Shown here: positions 16,904-25,381 of the stretch, one piece after another
How the letters are laid out: every line of letters starts with the position of its first letter
How positions within the stretch are numbered: position 1 is the stretch's first letter
NCBI RefSeq assembly: GCF_026805545.1
Contig: NZ_JAPRFR010000001.1
Coordinates: 558,001 to 622,000, forward strand
DNA: 64,000 bases
Origin: Aerococcus kribbianus
Lineage (GTDB): Bacteria; Bacillota; Bacilli; Lactobacillales; Aerococcaceae
Reading direction: 5' to 3'
Made by a program: the position numbers and the translations under genes
Notes under the pieces: generated by a model
What the model was told of the DNA's origin: nothing
The model's database searches: none
Seen by the model: only the letters and a program-made list of their open reading frames with translations

Positions 16904-17826
16904 CATTTTTGAAGGTAATAGTTATGATAACAATAATTCTTCCCATTACTTTTAGCAATATGATAGGATTTTAGACTGCGCGTAATCACTGAATCCGCAA
17001 ATTGCTGTGCTGCTAAGTTCAAAATATTGCAGCGATTAATTGGTCGCTTGTCGTTGTACGACAACAAAGACAGCTGTTTATAGACATTAAAGACCATATC
17101 CGCCTTAGAAATTTTCTCCTTACATTCTAAACAATACATGTATTTCTTCTTGACTTGGAGCTGGTACGATTGGCAGTTGGGGCATCGACAACCCTTGCGT
17201 ATTTTAGTCCAAGTATTTTCATCAATAGTCAATCCTTCCTCTTTGAAATTAATTTGATGACGACGAATAGCTTCCAAGTCCTGCTTAGAGTAATTATTGA
17301 AGTTATACTTTTCAGTTACGGTTTGCAAATGCCGTTTAATTTGGTTTCTGGTAATAATCGTAAATTGCTCATCACTATCCCACTTAACTTCACTGTTAGG
17401 ATGAATAAACACCATACTAGCAATTACTTTTGTTGTAGGATCAACAGAATGCGCCATGTTTTCAATGATTCGTTGGCGATTACGCATGGCAGCAAACTGA
17501 TCACTCCGCAATGCTTCCCCTCTCAATAAGGATTGATTATTTTTATATTCCATCACGCCATTATAATTTTTCACCTCAACTAGCCACCAGACTCTATCCC
17601 CTAACAGTAAAAAATCACACTGAGTTTTACCTGAAAACTCAAAAGTAATATCATGAATGATTTGACACTGTTTTGGTAAATATTGCTGCAAAAATTGCCC
17701 CATTTCTTGCTCCCCCTCTGCCCCTAGCTTTCGCCAATAATAATCTCGATACAATTTAGAATCCTTTGTGATTAAATCCCGCAAATACATCTCTTCTAAT
17801 AGCTGGTAACGTGTAAACTTGCTCAT
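16903..17826 (-). CDS. NERD-domain protein with C-terminal zinc-ribbon
   Basis: A 307-residue protein. The N-terminal half carries the nuclease-related NERD pattern: GAEGEQEMGQFL near residue 35, TQCDFLLLGDRVWWLVEVKNY near residue 68 (Asp, then Glu-x-Lys). The middle has a Cys4 ribbon, CRCPNC and YCLEC, near residues 213-236, followed by a helical tail. NERD domains share the restriction-endonuclease-like core and are found in DNA-processing proteins, but no function is assigned to this architecture. It sits between nrdE and nrdF with a 41-bp repeat array immediately upstream. Confidence 0.75.
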   Translation of the reverse strand: MSKFTRYQLLEEMYLRDLITKDSKLYRDYYWRKLGAEGEQEMGQFLQQYLPKQCQIIHDITFEFSGKTQCDFLLLGDRVWWLVEVKNYNGVMEYKNNQSLLRGEALRSDQFAAMRNRQRIIENMAHSVDPTTKVIASMVFIHPNSEVKWDSDEQFTIITRNQIKRHLQTVTEKYNFNNYSKQDLEAIRRHQINFKEEGLTIDENTWTKIRKGCRCPNCQSYQLQVKKKYMYCLECKEKISKADMVFNVYKQLSLLSYNDKRPINRCNILNLAAQQFADSVITRSLKSYHIAKSNGKNYCYHNYYLQK

Positions 17827-17882
17827 TAGCCCTCTCCTTTTATAGAATACTTTTACTTTTACTTTTCATTTACCTTGCACGT

Positions 17883-18050
17883 CTTATCATCACAGATATA
17901 ACGCGTATATCTCTTTTGCTCTTCTTATTTCTTCAGATATGACGTGTATACCTCTTTTGCTCTTCTTATCACCCCAGATATGACGTGCATACCACTCTTG
18001 CTCTTCTTATCACTACAGATATGACGTGCATACCACTCTTGCTCTTCTTA
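17883..18050 (+). repeat. Tandem array of four 41-bp units (array 1)
   Basis: Core strings ATAT(A/G)ACG begin at 17896, 17937, 17978 and 18019, exactly 41 bp apart. Each unit reads on plus: core ATATGACGTGCATA or a close form, about six variable bases, then CTCTTTTGCTCTTCTTATC, then a short variable linker ending CAG. It lies between the start of the NERD gene and the nrdF terminator. Units are similar along their whole length, so this is not a CRISPR. The same unit recurs eight times near 28.2-28.5 kb. Confidence 0.9.
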
Positions 18051-18076
18051 AAATTCTCCTCTATATATAGATACGT

Positions 18077-18114
18077 AAAAAAACACCAACTTTGCTAAGA
18101 AAGTTGGTGTTTTT
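18077..18114 (-). terminator. Intrinsic terminator of nrdF
   Basis: Perfect 15-bp stem AAAAACACCAACTTT / AAAGTTGGTGTTTTT with a six-base loop; on minus it is followed by seven Ts. It lies 23 bp after the nrdF stop. Confidence 0.9.
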
Positions 18115-18136
18115 CACAATTTATTTAAAAGTAAAA

Positions 18137-19147
18137 CTAGAAGTCGTAGTCGTCATCGTCCATGGCTTCGGCTTCACCCATAAGATAGCCGGATCCGACT
18201 TGGGAGAAGAAGTCATGGTTAGTGGTGTCGGTAGATAAACCGTTCATAACGATTGGGTTAACGTTTTCGGCGGTCCCTTCGTCGTAATAGGCTGGGAAGC
18301 CAAGGTTTTGTAAGGCTTTATTGGCGTTGTAGCGAATAAAGACTTTGACTTCTTCAGTCCAACCGACTTGGTCGTAAACTTCTTCGGCATACTTGTCTTC
18401 GTTTTCCATAAGTTTGTGTAAGAGGTCGTACATCCACAAGTTAAGTTCGTATTGCTCGTCTTCGGACAGTTCGCGGTAGGCGAGTTGGAACTTGTAACCA
18501 ATGTAAGTTCCGTGAACGGATTCATCACGGATAATCAACTTGATGATTTCCGCAACGTTTACTAGGCGGTCATTGCCTAGATACCATAGTGGGGTGAAGA
18601 AACCACTGTAAAAGAGATAAGTTTCTAGGAACACTGAGGCAATTTTGATCTGCAAGGGATTGCCATTTTGATAGATATCGTTAATGACACGCGCTTTGAA
18701 TTGCAAACGTTCGTTAGTGTCTCCCCACTCGAAGATTTCATCGATTTCTTTGCTTTCATTGAGCGAAATGAAAATTGTGGAGTAGGATTTGGCGTGAACA
18801 CTTTCCATAAAGAGGATATTGTTCAAGACTGCTTCTTCGTGCTGGGTCCGAACGTGGTCACGCATCACGTTAGCCCCTTCTTCAGATTGTAGAGTATCCA
18901 ACATGGTTAAGCCGACAAAAGCCTTGTTAACCACGTCGCGTTCTTCTGGACTTAACTGCCGCCAGTCCTTCAAGTCGTTGGATACTGGAATCCGGGTGTC
19001 TAGCCAAAATTGGCTGGTCAGTTTTTCCCAAGTTTGTTTGTCGATGGCATCTTCCACTCGGTTCCAATCCACCGCCTTGTAATAGCCGACTTCTTTGTCA
19101 GTTGCTTCGCCGTGTAAAATTTGATTGAAATAATCTTTCTCAGTCAT
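18137..19147 (-). CDS. nrdF: Class Ib ribonucleotide reductase small subunit
   Basis: A 336-residue R2 subunit. Metal-ligand segments are visible as LTMLDTLQSEEG near residue 80, ILFMESVHAKSYSTIF near residue 112 (Glu-x2-His plus the radical Tyr region), FLETYLFYSGFF near residue 173 and IIRDESVHGTYIGYK near residue 206 (Glu-x2-His). It holds the dimetal-tyrosyl radical that drives NrdE. It is on minus, opposite nrdIE, with its own terminator. I see no NrdR box pair in its upstream region, although one might be expected for co-regulation. Confidence 0.95.
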   Translation of the reverse strand: MTEKDYFNQILHGEATDKEVGYYKAVDWNRVEDAIDKQTWEKLTSQFWLDTRIPVSNDLKDWRQLSPEERDVVNKAFVGLTMLDTLQSEEGANVMRDHVRTQHEEAVLNNILFMESVHAKSYSTIFISLNESKEIDEIFEWGDTNERLQFKARVINDIYQNGNPLQIKIASVFLETYLFYSGFFTPLWYLGNDRLVNVAEIIKLIIRDESVHGTYIGYKFQLAYRELSEDEQYELNLWMYDLLHKLMENEDKYAEEVYDQVGWTEEVKVFIRYNANKALQNLGFPAYYDEGTAENVNPIVMNGLSTDTTNHDFFSQVGSGYLMGEAEAMDDDDYDF

Positions 19148-19427
19148 AGTAACCTCCTTCTAATCTTCACTCTCTATTCTAACATACTTCTAACAAAGGG
19201 TTTGTCTTTCTCAATTTCCTATCAACTAATACACAAGCAAAAAGGCGAAAGCTTGCCAAAATAACTGACCATTTCACAAAGAAATTTTTCATTATGAATT
19301 CCATTCTTCGACAAAATTATTGCAGGGTAAAACTTCTCCTTGTGTGTAGAAATGCTCTGTTGAACCTAACCTTTTTCAGGAAATTTTCCTGGGTAAATTA
19401 ATTTCTGTTAACAAAAACATTCAACCG

Positions 19428-19760
19428 TTATTCGTTGTCGACTGTTGCGAAGTCTTCGCTAGTGTCTTGGTAGTTACTATATTCCACGGAGTCGAAGGTT
19501 TTCTGGATAAAAGCTTGTAAGGATTCAGGAGTGAGGACTTCGTCGCTGTCACAAGCAATAAAGTAAAGGTTCATGGGTTCCTTAATCACCACATGGTCCC
19601 TGACTGAGCCGTCACCTTGCTGCAAACTTAACTGCCAGCAGTCCAGATCACGATAATGCATAAAATAAGCATAATTTTTGCCCTGAATATAGCCAGAGCC
19701 TTGCATCCATTCTTCAACATCAAAGGAATAAGTGATTTGTTTAATGTATTTGATTCGCAT
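19428..19760 (-). CDS. Hypothetical protein, 110 residues
   Basis: I do not recognise this family. The frame starts at an ATG with GGAGAAGGC upstream, and codon use matches its neighbours. The product is acidic at its C-terminus (SNYQDTSEDFATVDNE) and rich in aromatic residues (YIQGKNYAYFMHYRDLDCW); it has no signal peptide or membrane helix and no catalytic motif I can name. It stands between nrdF and rpmB with about 280 bp of empty DNA downstream. Confidence 0.65.
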   Translation of the reverse strand: MRIKYIKQITYSFDVEEWMQGSGYIQGKNYAYFMHYRDLDCWQLSLQQGDGSVRDHVVIKEPMNLYFIACDSDEVLTPESLQAFIQKTFDSVEYSNYQDTSEDFATVDNE

Positions 19761-19889
19761 GCCTTCTCCTCACTTTCTAAGCTTTACCCTCAATATACCA
19801 TATTCAAACACTGAGAAATGTGAAATTTATGTAAAGCTTCCCAAGCTGATTAATGGACTTTCTCTCACTGCCCGAGCCTTTTTAGATAT

Positions 19890-19935
19890 AAAAAAAGGAA
19901 TAAGCAATAGGGGATCCCTAGTGATTATTCCTTAA
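19890..19935 (-). terminator. Intrinsic terminator of rpmB
   Basis: AAGGAATAA pairs with TTATTCCTT and an inner TAGGG/CCCTA extends the stem; on minus seven Ts follow. It lies 25 bp after the rpmB stop. Confidence 0.85.
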
Positions 19936-19959
19936 CATGCGATTATAAGTATGCTGGGT

Positions 19960-20148
19960 TTAGACGCGTTGTACCTTACCAGACTTAAGAGCCCGAGCTG
20001 AAACCCAAACACGTTTTGGTTTACCGTCAACCATGATACGCACTTTTTGTAAGTTAGCGCCGAAAGTACGTTTTGTTGCTTTCACTGAGTGTGAACGGTT
20101 GTTACCACTTTTTGCTTTACGTCCTGTGAAGTAGCATTGTTTAGCCAT
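19960..20148 (-). CDS. rpmB: Ribosomal protein bL28
   Basis: From the ATG at 20148 (GGAGG 8 bp upstream) the product is 62 residues, [20 protein letters not shown] through [17 protein letters not shown], the standard bL28 of the large subunit. An upstream ATG in the leader would add nine residues not found in the family. The Cys pair of the zinc-binding form is absent apart from one early Cys. In most relatives rpmB is next to the Asp23 gene; here the nrd region separates them. Confidence 0.97.
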   Translation of the reverse strand: MAKQCYFTGRKAKSGNNRSHSVKATKRTFGANLQKVRIMVDGKPKRVWVSARALKSGKVQRV

Positions 20149-20185
20149 GTGTTTAACCTCCTCTTTAAAATTCATATACTAAATT

Positions 20186-20214
20186 AGTTTATCAGAACTT
20201 GCGCCTTGAGACAA
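20186..20214 (-). promoter_or_regulatory. Promoter of rpmB
   Basis: On minus, TTGTCT, a 17-bp spacer and TAAACT form a sigma-70-type promoter about 40 bp before the rpmB start codon. Confidence 0.6.
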
Positions 20215-20221
20215 GCTTTTT

Positions 20222-20887
20222 TTAATCTTTTGCTTGAATTACGGCTAGAATCCCCTCTTTGAATGAACCTGACATCTGTTCTTGGTCAGGAAGAAATTCG
20301 TTGGAAATTAAGGCTAGAGGATAATCCATATTCATACCATCTAGGGTGTAGACCACATGTTTCAATTTCAACTTCCGCACCGGTGTCATCGCCACGAAAG
20401 AAAGATACTTCATTCCTGCCAGCTGGTCGACAGTAAATTTACCTGGTCGCAGGAATGTCACTTGATTTTTGGGATTGACCAAGTGGATACGATCAAGGAT
20501 ATCTTGGTATTGCGGTTTGTAAGCAATCCACAAATTGGAAAGGGAGTGGTCTACCCGACCTCCCAAGGCCCCAAAAATATGGATATCTGCTTCAATCCCT
20601 TGGTCCAAGATATGATTTAGGGCCGCCTCCATATCCGTTTCGTCCTTCATCGGATTAAGCCGTGTCACTTGGTTGGTAGCTTGGACAATCTTGGCGTACA
20701 CAGCAGCTGACACGGAGTCAAAATCACCAATCGCAAAGGTCATAGGAATGCCCATTTCCAAGAAGCGCTCTGCTCCTAAATCGACCCCCACGTAGGCAAC
20801 ATTGGCATCACTGGCCACATGGTGTTGGACATAGTCACGGAAGAAATCCGGGTCAAAGGGACCTGACCCAATCATAAATAATTGCAT
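20222..20887 (-). CDS. thiN: Thiamine pyrophosphokinase
   Basis: A 221-residue protein with YVGVDLGAERFLEMGIPMTF, AIGDFDSVSAAVYAKI near residue 57 and the conserved DETDMEAAL near residue 82, then FGALGGRVDHSLSN near residue 104, all typical of bacterial ThiN. It converts thiamine to thiamine diphosphate with ATP. It ends the gmk-to-thiN housekeeping run, 8 bp after rpe, and complements the salvage genes thiM-E-D and the two thiamine-type transporters elsewhere in the window. Confidence 0.93.
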   Translation of the reverse strand: MQLFMIGSGPFDPDFFRDYVQHHVASDANVAYVGVDLGAERFLEMGIPMTFAIGDFDSVSAAVYAKIVQATNQVTRLNPMKDETDMEAALNHILDQGIEADIHIFGALGGRVDHSLSNLWIAYKPQYQDILDRIHLVNPKNQVTFLRPGKFTVDQLAGMKYLSFVAMTPVRKLKLKHVVYTLDGMNMDYPLALISNEFLPDQEQMSGSFKEGILAVIQAKD

Positions 20888-20895
20888 AAGTCCTC

Positions 20896-21546
20896 CTAAC
20901 GCGCTTGGCGACGCATGGCTTGCATGGCTTGTTGCATATTATCCGCACCATAGAGATAGGAACCGGCCACAAAGACATCCACTCCTTGGTCAAGACATGC
21001 TTTGGTCGTTTCCTGCTTGATGCCACCATCGACTTCAATTTTAAACGCTAAATTATGGCTTTGGCGCCACTGATCTAGTTCAGCCATTTTATCTAGAGTG
21101 GATTCAATAAAACTTTGGCCGCCAAAACCAGGGTTAACGGTCATAACAAGGACCAGGTCAACATCAGCTAATAGCGGGCTAATTGCTGAAACAGGGGTGC
21201 CCGGATTGATGGCAAGACCCGCTTGCATTCCAGCAGCTTTAATGGATTGAATCAGACCATGGCTATGTTGGCTTGCCTCGGCATGGAAGGTCATGATATC
21301 TGCTCCTGCTTGGGCTAAGCTATTTACATAGTCTTCAGGATTAGCTACCATGAGATGGCAGTCTAGGCACAGTTTCGTATGAGGACGGATCGCATCCACC
21401 ACATTGGCGCCAAAGGTAAGATTGGGTACAAAATGACCATCCATAATATCCACATGCAGCCAGTCTGCCCCGGCTGACTCGGCCTTATGGACCTCTGCTT
21501 TCAAGTTAGCCATGTCTGCTGATAGGATTGATGGGGCAATAATCAT
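20896..21546 (-). CDS. rpe: Ribulose-phosphate 3-epimerase
   Basis: Taking the ATG at 21546, the product is 216 residues and opens MIIAPSILSADMANL. Conserved parts are DWLHVDIMDGHFVPNLTFG near residue 31, DCHLMVANPE, NPGFGGQSF near residue 139 and IEVDGGIKQETT near residue 171, carrying the metal-binding His/Asp ligands. It interconverts ribulose-5-P and xylulose-5-P in the pentose phosphate pathway. The longer frame would overlap rsgA by 68 bp and adds no family sequence. Its Shine-Dalgarno (AGGG) is weak, so coupling to rsgA is likely. Confidence 0.95.
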   Translation of the reverse strand: MIIAPSILSADMANLKAEVHKAESAGADWLHVDIMDGHFVPNLTFGANVVDAIRPHTKLCLDCHLMVANPEDYVNSLAQAGADIMTFHAEASQHSHGLIQSIKAAGMQAGLAINPGTPVSAISPLLADVDLVLVMTVNPGFGGQSFIESTLDKMAELDQWRQSHNLAFKIEVDGGIKQETTKACLDQGVDVFVAGSYLYGADNMQQAMQAMRRQAR

Positions 21547-21553
21547 AGTTTCC

Positions 21554-22492
21554 CTACTTTCTCTTGTTATATTGAGGTTTAGCACTAGCGATTTCTTGAT
21601 ACATTTGCACATAGGAGTCATAACGTTGCTGGCTGATCTGACCTGCTGCTAAGGCAGCTTTCACCGCACATTTAGGTTCGTGCTGGTGGGTGCATTCTCT
21701 AAATTTGCATTGACCTTTAAGGGCAAAAAATTCAGGCAGATAATTATCCAAATCTTCCTTGGGAATGTAATCAATCGAAATATTGGAAAAGCCTGGGGTA
21801 TCTGCAAATTTACCTCCGAATACATCATGGAGTTCAGAATGTCGGGTGGTATGACGTCCCCGACCTAAACGCTTAGATATCTCAGCGGTTGCAATATCGC
21901 CAACAGGTAAAATTTCATTGAGAAAGGTGGACTTGCCCACACCCGACTGCCCTACTGCCACCACAACCTTGTCTTGAACTAGATCTTTGAGGGTTTGGCT
22001 TTGGCTCAGATCTTGCTCACTGGTAAAGACAGCATAACCAATCTCTTGGTAAAGGGCAATCAACTGATCGACGTCTTGAACTTGATTTTCAGTAAGCAAA
22101 TCCAATTTGGACAAATAGAGAACGGGTTGGATGCCCAAGCTTTCAATGTAAACCAGGTAACGGTCAATAAGCTTAGGCGAAATGGTAGGATCAGTCACTG
22201 AGGCCACCAAAAAGGCTAAATCGACATTAGCCACAGGTGGTCGAATCATGGCGTTCTTGCGCTCAGCAATAGCTGTCACCAAGCCTTCTTGGTCATTGTC
22301 TGCGACAAATTCTACCCAGTCCCCAACCAAAGGCGACTGATCTTTTTGCCGGAAGTTCCCCCGCCCTCGGGTTTGATAGATCTGGCCAGTTTGATTTTCT
22401 TCTATATAATAGAAACCTGATAAGGCCTTGATAATCTGGCCTCGGTAGTGTTTTTGCTTGTCATTTTGCTTTTGTCCGTTGTTTTCAAGCAT
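21554..22492 (-). CDS. rsgA: Ribosome biogenesis GTPase RsgA
   Basis: A 312-residue circularly permuted GTPase. An OB-fold region (about 10-80) is followed by YLSKLDLL (NKxD-type) near residue 122, VVAVGQSGVGKSTFLN (P-loop) near residue 175, GRGRHTTRHSEL, and FADTPGFSN (switch II). The C-terminus has the zinc site CKFRECTHQHEPKC near residue 257. It acts in 30S maturation. It abuts prkC, overlapping by one base, in the same order found across Firmicutes. Confidence 0.95.
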   Translation of the reverse strand: MLENNGQKQNDKQKHYRGQIIKALSGFYYIEENQTGQIYQTRGRGNFRQKDQSPLVGDWVEFVADNDQEGLVTAIAERKNAMIRPPVANVDLAFLVASVTDPTISPKLIDRYLVYIESLGIQPVLYLSKLDLLTENQVQDVDQLIALYQEIGYAVFTSEQDLSQSQTLKDLVQDKVVVAVGQSGVGKSTFLNEILPVGDIATAEISKRLGRGRHTTRHSELHDVFGGKFADTPGFSNISIDYIPKEDLDNYLPEFFALKGQCKFRECTHQHEPKCAVKAALAAGQISQQRYDSYVQMYQEIASAKPQYNKRK

Positions 22493-24627
22493 TATTCACT
22501 CACCTGGGTTTCTTGGATGACTTCGCCATCACGAACAATCTTATAGCGAGCGGAGTCGCCTTTACGCACCGTGAAATTCAAGGTGTACTTGCGGTCTTTA
22601 GAAATAGTAAAGGTGTCCACTGGTGTCGAATAGTCGTTGACCTCGTCTTGGATATAGACTTCGATTTCATTAGGCGTTTGCCGTGACCGTGACGATTCTC
22701 GTGAGGAAGAGGAGTCTTCATCACTGTTCTCATCCCCATCTCCCTCATCACTGGATGACGATGAGGCTTCCGATTTATTTTCCTCATAAGGAATGGTGAT
22801 TTCCTTATCAAAACTTGTCGTCGCTGGTCCGGTTGACATCACCACTGATAGGCTATCGCCCATAACAAAGCTATCCCCCGGAGCAATGCTTTGGCTAATA
22901 GCAGTGCCAGCAGGTGCGGAATCAGAGGATTCTTCGCTAAAGCTGACTTGAACGCCATAAGAGTCAGCCCATTGTTGGACCCCTGACCGGTTCATCCCTC
23001 GTAAGTCAGGCATAGTAAACTGTTGGACGCCTTCGCTCACTGTCAAAGTAATAGTCGTATCCTTAGCCACCACTTCTTCACCGGCAGCAATGTCCTGGCT
23101 AATAATATGACCAGCAGCAATGTTATCCGAGTAATCTCTGCTTTGTTCCACGGTAAAACCTGCATCCCGTAAGCTTTTCTCTACATCAGCATAGGCCTGA
23201 TTGGTATAGTCTTCCACCTTGAAGAGTTCAGGTCCCTTGGATACTTCTAAATCAATTTTAGATTCTTTGCGAACAGAGTGGTTGGCTTCCGGATTAGTTC
23301 CCACCACGAAACCAGCACCCACGTCTTCAGAGAAGACCTCTTCCACTTCACCTAGGGTCAAATCTTCTTCTTGGAGGACACGTTCTGCTTCTTTGACTGT
23401 CATGCCAGCCAAATCAGGCACGTCAATTTGTTGGCCACGTCCGAAAACAACAGCTGAAACAATGGCCAACAATAAAAATATTGGCAATAAAATCATCAAT
23501 AAACGTTTCCGGCGTTGTTTCTTTTGAGCGGCAGTTGGCCCTACCTTAACGCCCTTGTGACTGGCTTGTTCAACCTTATCTTCAGGACTTTGGTCATTGT
23601 CAGCAGCCGCCACAACTGGGATTGGAGTGGTTTGAGTGGCCACTGAATCGGCATCCTCTAGATTGTCACTAAGGTCATCATCCTTACCTGCTGCCATTGC
23701 CTGGTGTTCGTCAGTGTAACGCATCTTCTGTTCAATTTGGTCTTTGGCGACAACAATGGTATCAGATTGGGCCCCCATTGGAACAAAGTCTGGTTCACTT
23801 TGCCGGTCTTCAGCAAAAATCGTCGCCAAGTCATCGTACATTTCTTGACAGGATTCATAACGGTCGCTGGCTTCCTTGGCGGTCGCTCTTTTGACGACGT
23901 TCATTAAGGGTTGGTTGACATCTTCTCGGTATTGTTCCATATCGGGTAAAGGATCTTGGAAATGCTTCAGAGCAATAGATACCGCTGATTCCGCATCGAA
24001 TGGTACCCGGCCAGTAATCATTTCAAAGAGCACAATCCCTAGCGAATAAATATCTGATTGACTGGTTGCTAAACTCCCCCGAGCTTGTTCAGGAGATAGA
24101 TAATGGACACTTCCAATAATCGTATTGGTTTGGGTGATGGAGGTTTCAGTCGATACCACTGCAATCCCAAAATCCATGATAATTACTGTGCCATCATCCT
24201 TGATCATAATATTCTGCGGTTTCAAGTCCCGGTGAATAATATTTAATTCATGGGCCGACTGCATACCGGAGACGATTTGCAGCATGATGTTTTGGATTTT
24301 ATGAAGGGGAATAGGATGATTTTCGCGGATGTATTCCTTTAAATCGACCCCATCCACATATTCCATCACGATAAATTTGCCGTGAGTATCTTCTCCAATA
24401 TCATAAACTGCTACAATATTGGGATCATTCAACTCAGAAATCGATAGGGCTTCACGTTCGAAACGACGTACGGCATCCGATTGGTTGTTGTCTCCTAAGC
24501 GTAAAAACTTAATGGCCACATCCCGTTCCAAAATTGGGTCATAAGCCAGATAAACATTGGCCATCCCACCAGAACCAATTAAACGGATAATTTCATAACG
24601 CTCGTCTATAATTTGTCCTGATTTCAC
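22492..24627 (-). CDS. prkC: Serine/threonine kinase with PASTA repeats (PrkC/StkP type)
   Basis: A 711-residue membrane kinase. The kinase domain (about 12-270) shows IGSGGMANVY, DVAIKFLRL, IIHRDLKPQN, IMDFGIAVV and YLSPEQARGSL. A single membrane helix near residue 378 (LLMILLPIFLLLAIVSAVVF) leads to three PASTA repeats (about 400-605), which in relatives bind peptidoglycan fragments. Then comes an unusual Ser/Asp/Glu-rich stretch and a final domain of about 70 residues beginning TPNEIEVYIQDEV. It forms the usual pair with stp, whose stop overlaps its start. It regulates cell wall and division in related species. Confidence 0.95.
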   Translation of the reverse strand: MKSGQIIDERYEIIRLIGSGGMANVYLAYDPILERDVAIKFLRLGDNNQSDAVRRFEREALSISELNDPNIVAVYDIGEDTHGKFIVMEYVDGVDLKEYIRENHPIPLHKIQNIMLQIVSGMQSAHELNIIHRDLKPQNIMIKDDGTVIIMDFGIAVVSTETSITQTNTIIGSVHYLSPEQARGSLATSQSDIYSLGIVLFEMITGRVPFDAESAVSIALKHFQDPLPDMEQYREDVNQPLMNVVKRATAKEASDRYESCQEMYDDLATIFAEDRQSEPDFVPMGAQSDTIVVAKDQIEQKMRYTDEHQAMAAGKDDDLSDNLEDADSVATQTTPIPVVAAADNDQSPEDKVEQASHKGVKVGPTAAQKKQRRKRLLMILLPIFLLLAIVSAVVFGRGQQIDVPDLAGMTVKEAERVLQEEDLTLGEVEEVFSEDVGAGFVVGTNPEANHSVRKESKIDLEVSKGPELFKVEDYTNQAYADVEKSLRDAGFTVEQSRDYSDNIAAGHIISQDIAAGEEVVAKDTTITLTVSEGVQQFTMPDLRGMNRSGVQQWADSYGVQVSFSEESSDSAPAGTAISQSIAPGDSFVMGDSLSVVMSTGPATTSFDKEITIPYEENKSEASSSSSDEGDGDENSDEDSSSSRESSRSRQTPNEIEVYIQDEVNDYSTPVDTFTISKDRKYTLNFTVRKGDSARYKIVRDGEVIQETQVSE

Positions 24628-25370
24628 GGCATGTCACCTCCCTCGATTCGAGCTAAGATCACAGAAATATTGTCCTTGCCTCCAGAGGCATTAGCCGATT
24701 CCACCAAGGCTTGCGCCGCTTGATCGATTGAAGTATCTTGACTTAAAATTTCAATCACTTGAGCTTGAGTCAGCATATCAGACAAGCCATCTGAGCAAAG
24801 CAGTAAAATATCATCCGCCGCTAAGTCGATTACTTGAACATCAACAGTCAAATCTGCTTCGGTCCCAATGGCTCGAGTAACGATATTTCTCTGAGGATGG
24901 GTAGCTGCTTCTTCTTCCGAAATCACGGCATTATCCACTAATTCTTGGACAAAGGAATGGTCCTTGGTGACTTGGTTAATTGTATCCTGGTTAAAACGGT
25001 AGACCCGAGAATCCCCCACATGGGCAATAATGGCTTGTCCTTGATAAATAGTCAGGGCTATTAGGGTCGTCCCCATGCCTTCTAAGCCCATAAATTGTTG
25101 AGCCTTCTCACGGACACGGTTGTTGGCTTCTTTGATAGCAGTATCGAGCCAAGTTTTGATTTGGTCTTGGCTTTGGATACTTCCCTCTTCTTCCCATTGG
25201 TGGCCCACTTGAAAAAGAGCCATTTCTGAAGCCACATCGCCTGCATTATGGCCACCCATGCCATCGCAAAGGAGTAGCAATTTTTGGCCAGTTTGGTTGG
25301 CGAAGATTCCCACTTGATCTTGGTTACTTTGTCGTTTCAAACCGACATCGGTTATTTGTGCCAATTCCAT
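24624..25370 (-). CDS. stp: PP2C-type protein serine/threonine phosphatase
   Basis: A 248-residue PPM phosphatase with all metal-site motifs: RQSNQDQVGIF near residue 14, LLLCDGMGGHNAGDVASE near residue 33, IAHVGDSRVYRF, LLLCSDGLSDML near residue 190 and SGGKDNISVILARI near residue 229. It reverses PrkC phosphorylation. It overlaps prkC by ATGA and follows rsmB by 11 bp, the classic Firmicutes order. Confidence 0.95.
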   Translation of the reverse strand: MELAQITDVGLKRQSNQDQVGIFANQTGQKLLLLCDGMGGHNAGDVASEMALFQVGHQWEEEGSIQSQDQIKTWLDTAIKEANNRVREKAQQFMGLEGMGTTLIALTIYQGQAIIAHVGDSRVYRFNQDTINQVTKDHSFVQELVDNAVISEEEAATHPQRNIVTRAIGTEADLTVDVQVIDLAADDILLLCSDGLSDMLTQAQVIEILSQDTSIDQAAQALVESANASGGKDNISVILARIEGGDMP

Positions 25371-25381
25371 CTTGTCACTTC

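Noticed and set aside
17883-18050. CRISPR array
   Set aside because: Units are similar over their whole 41 bp, with no unique spacers, and no cas genes are present nearby. The same holds for the array at 28.2-28.5 kb.
19148-19427. NrdR boxes or a small RNA upstream of nrdF
   Set aside because: No palindrome pair with the required spacing and no terminator-bounded RNA could be seen.
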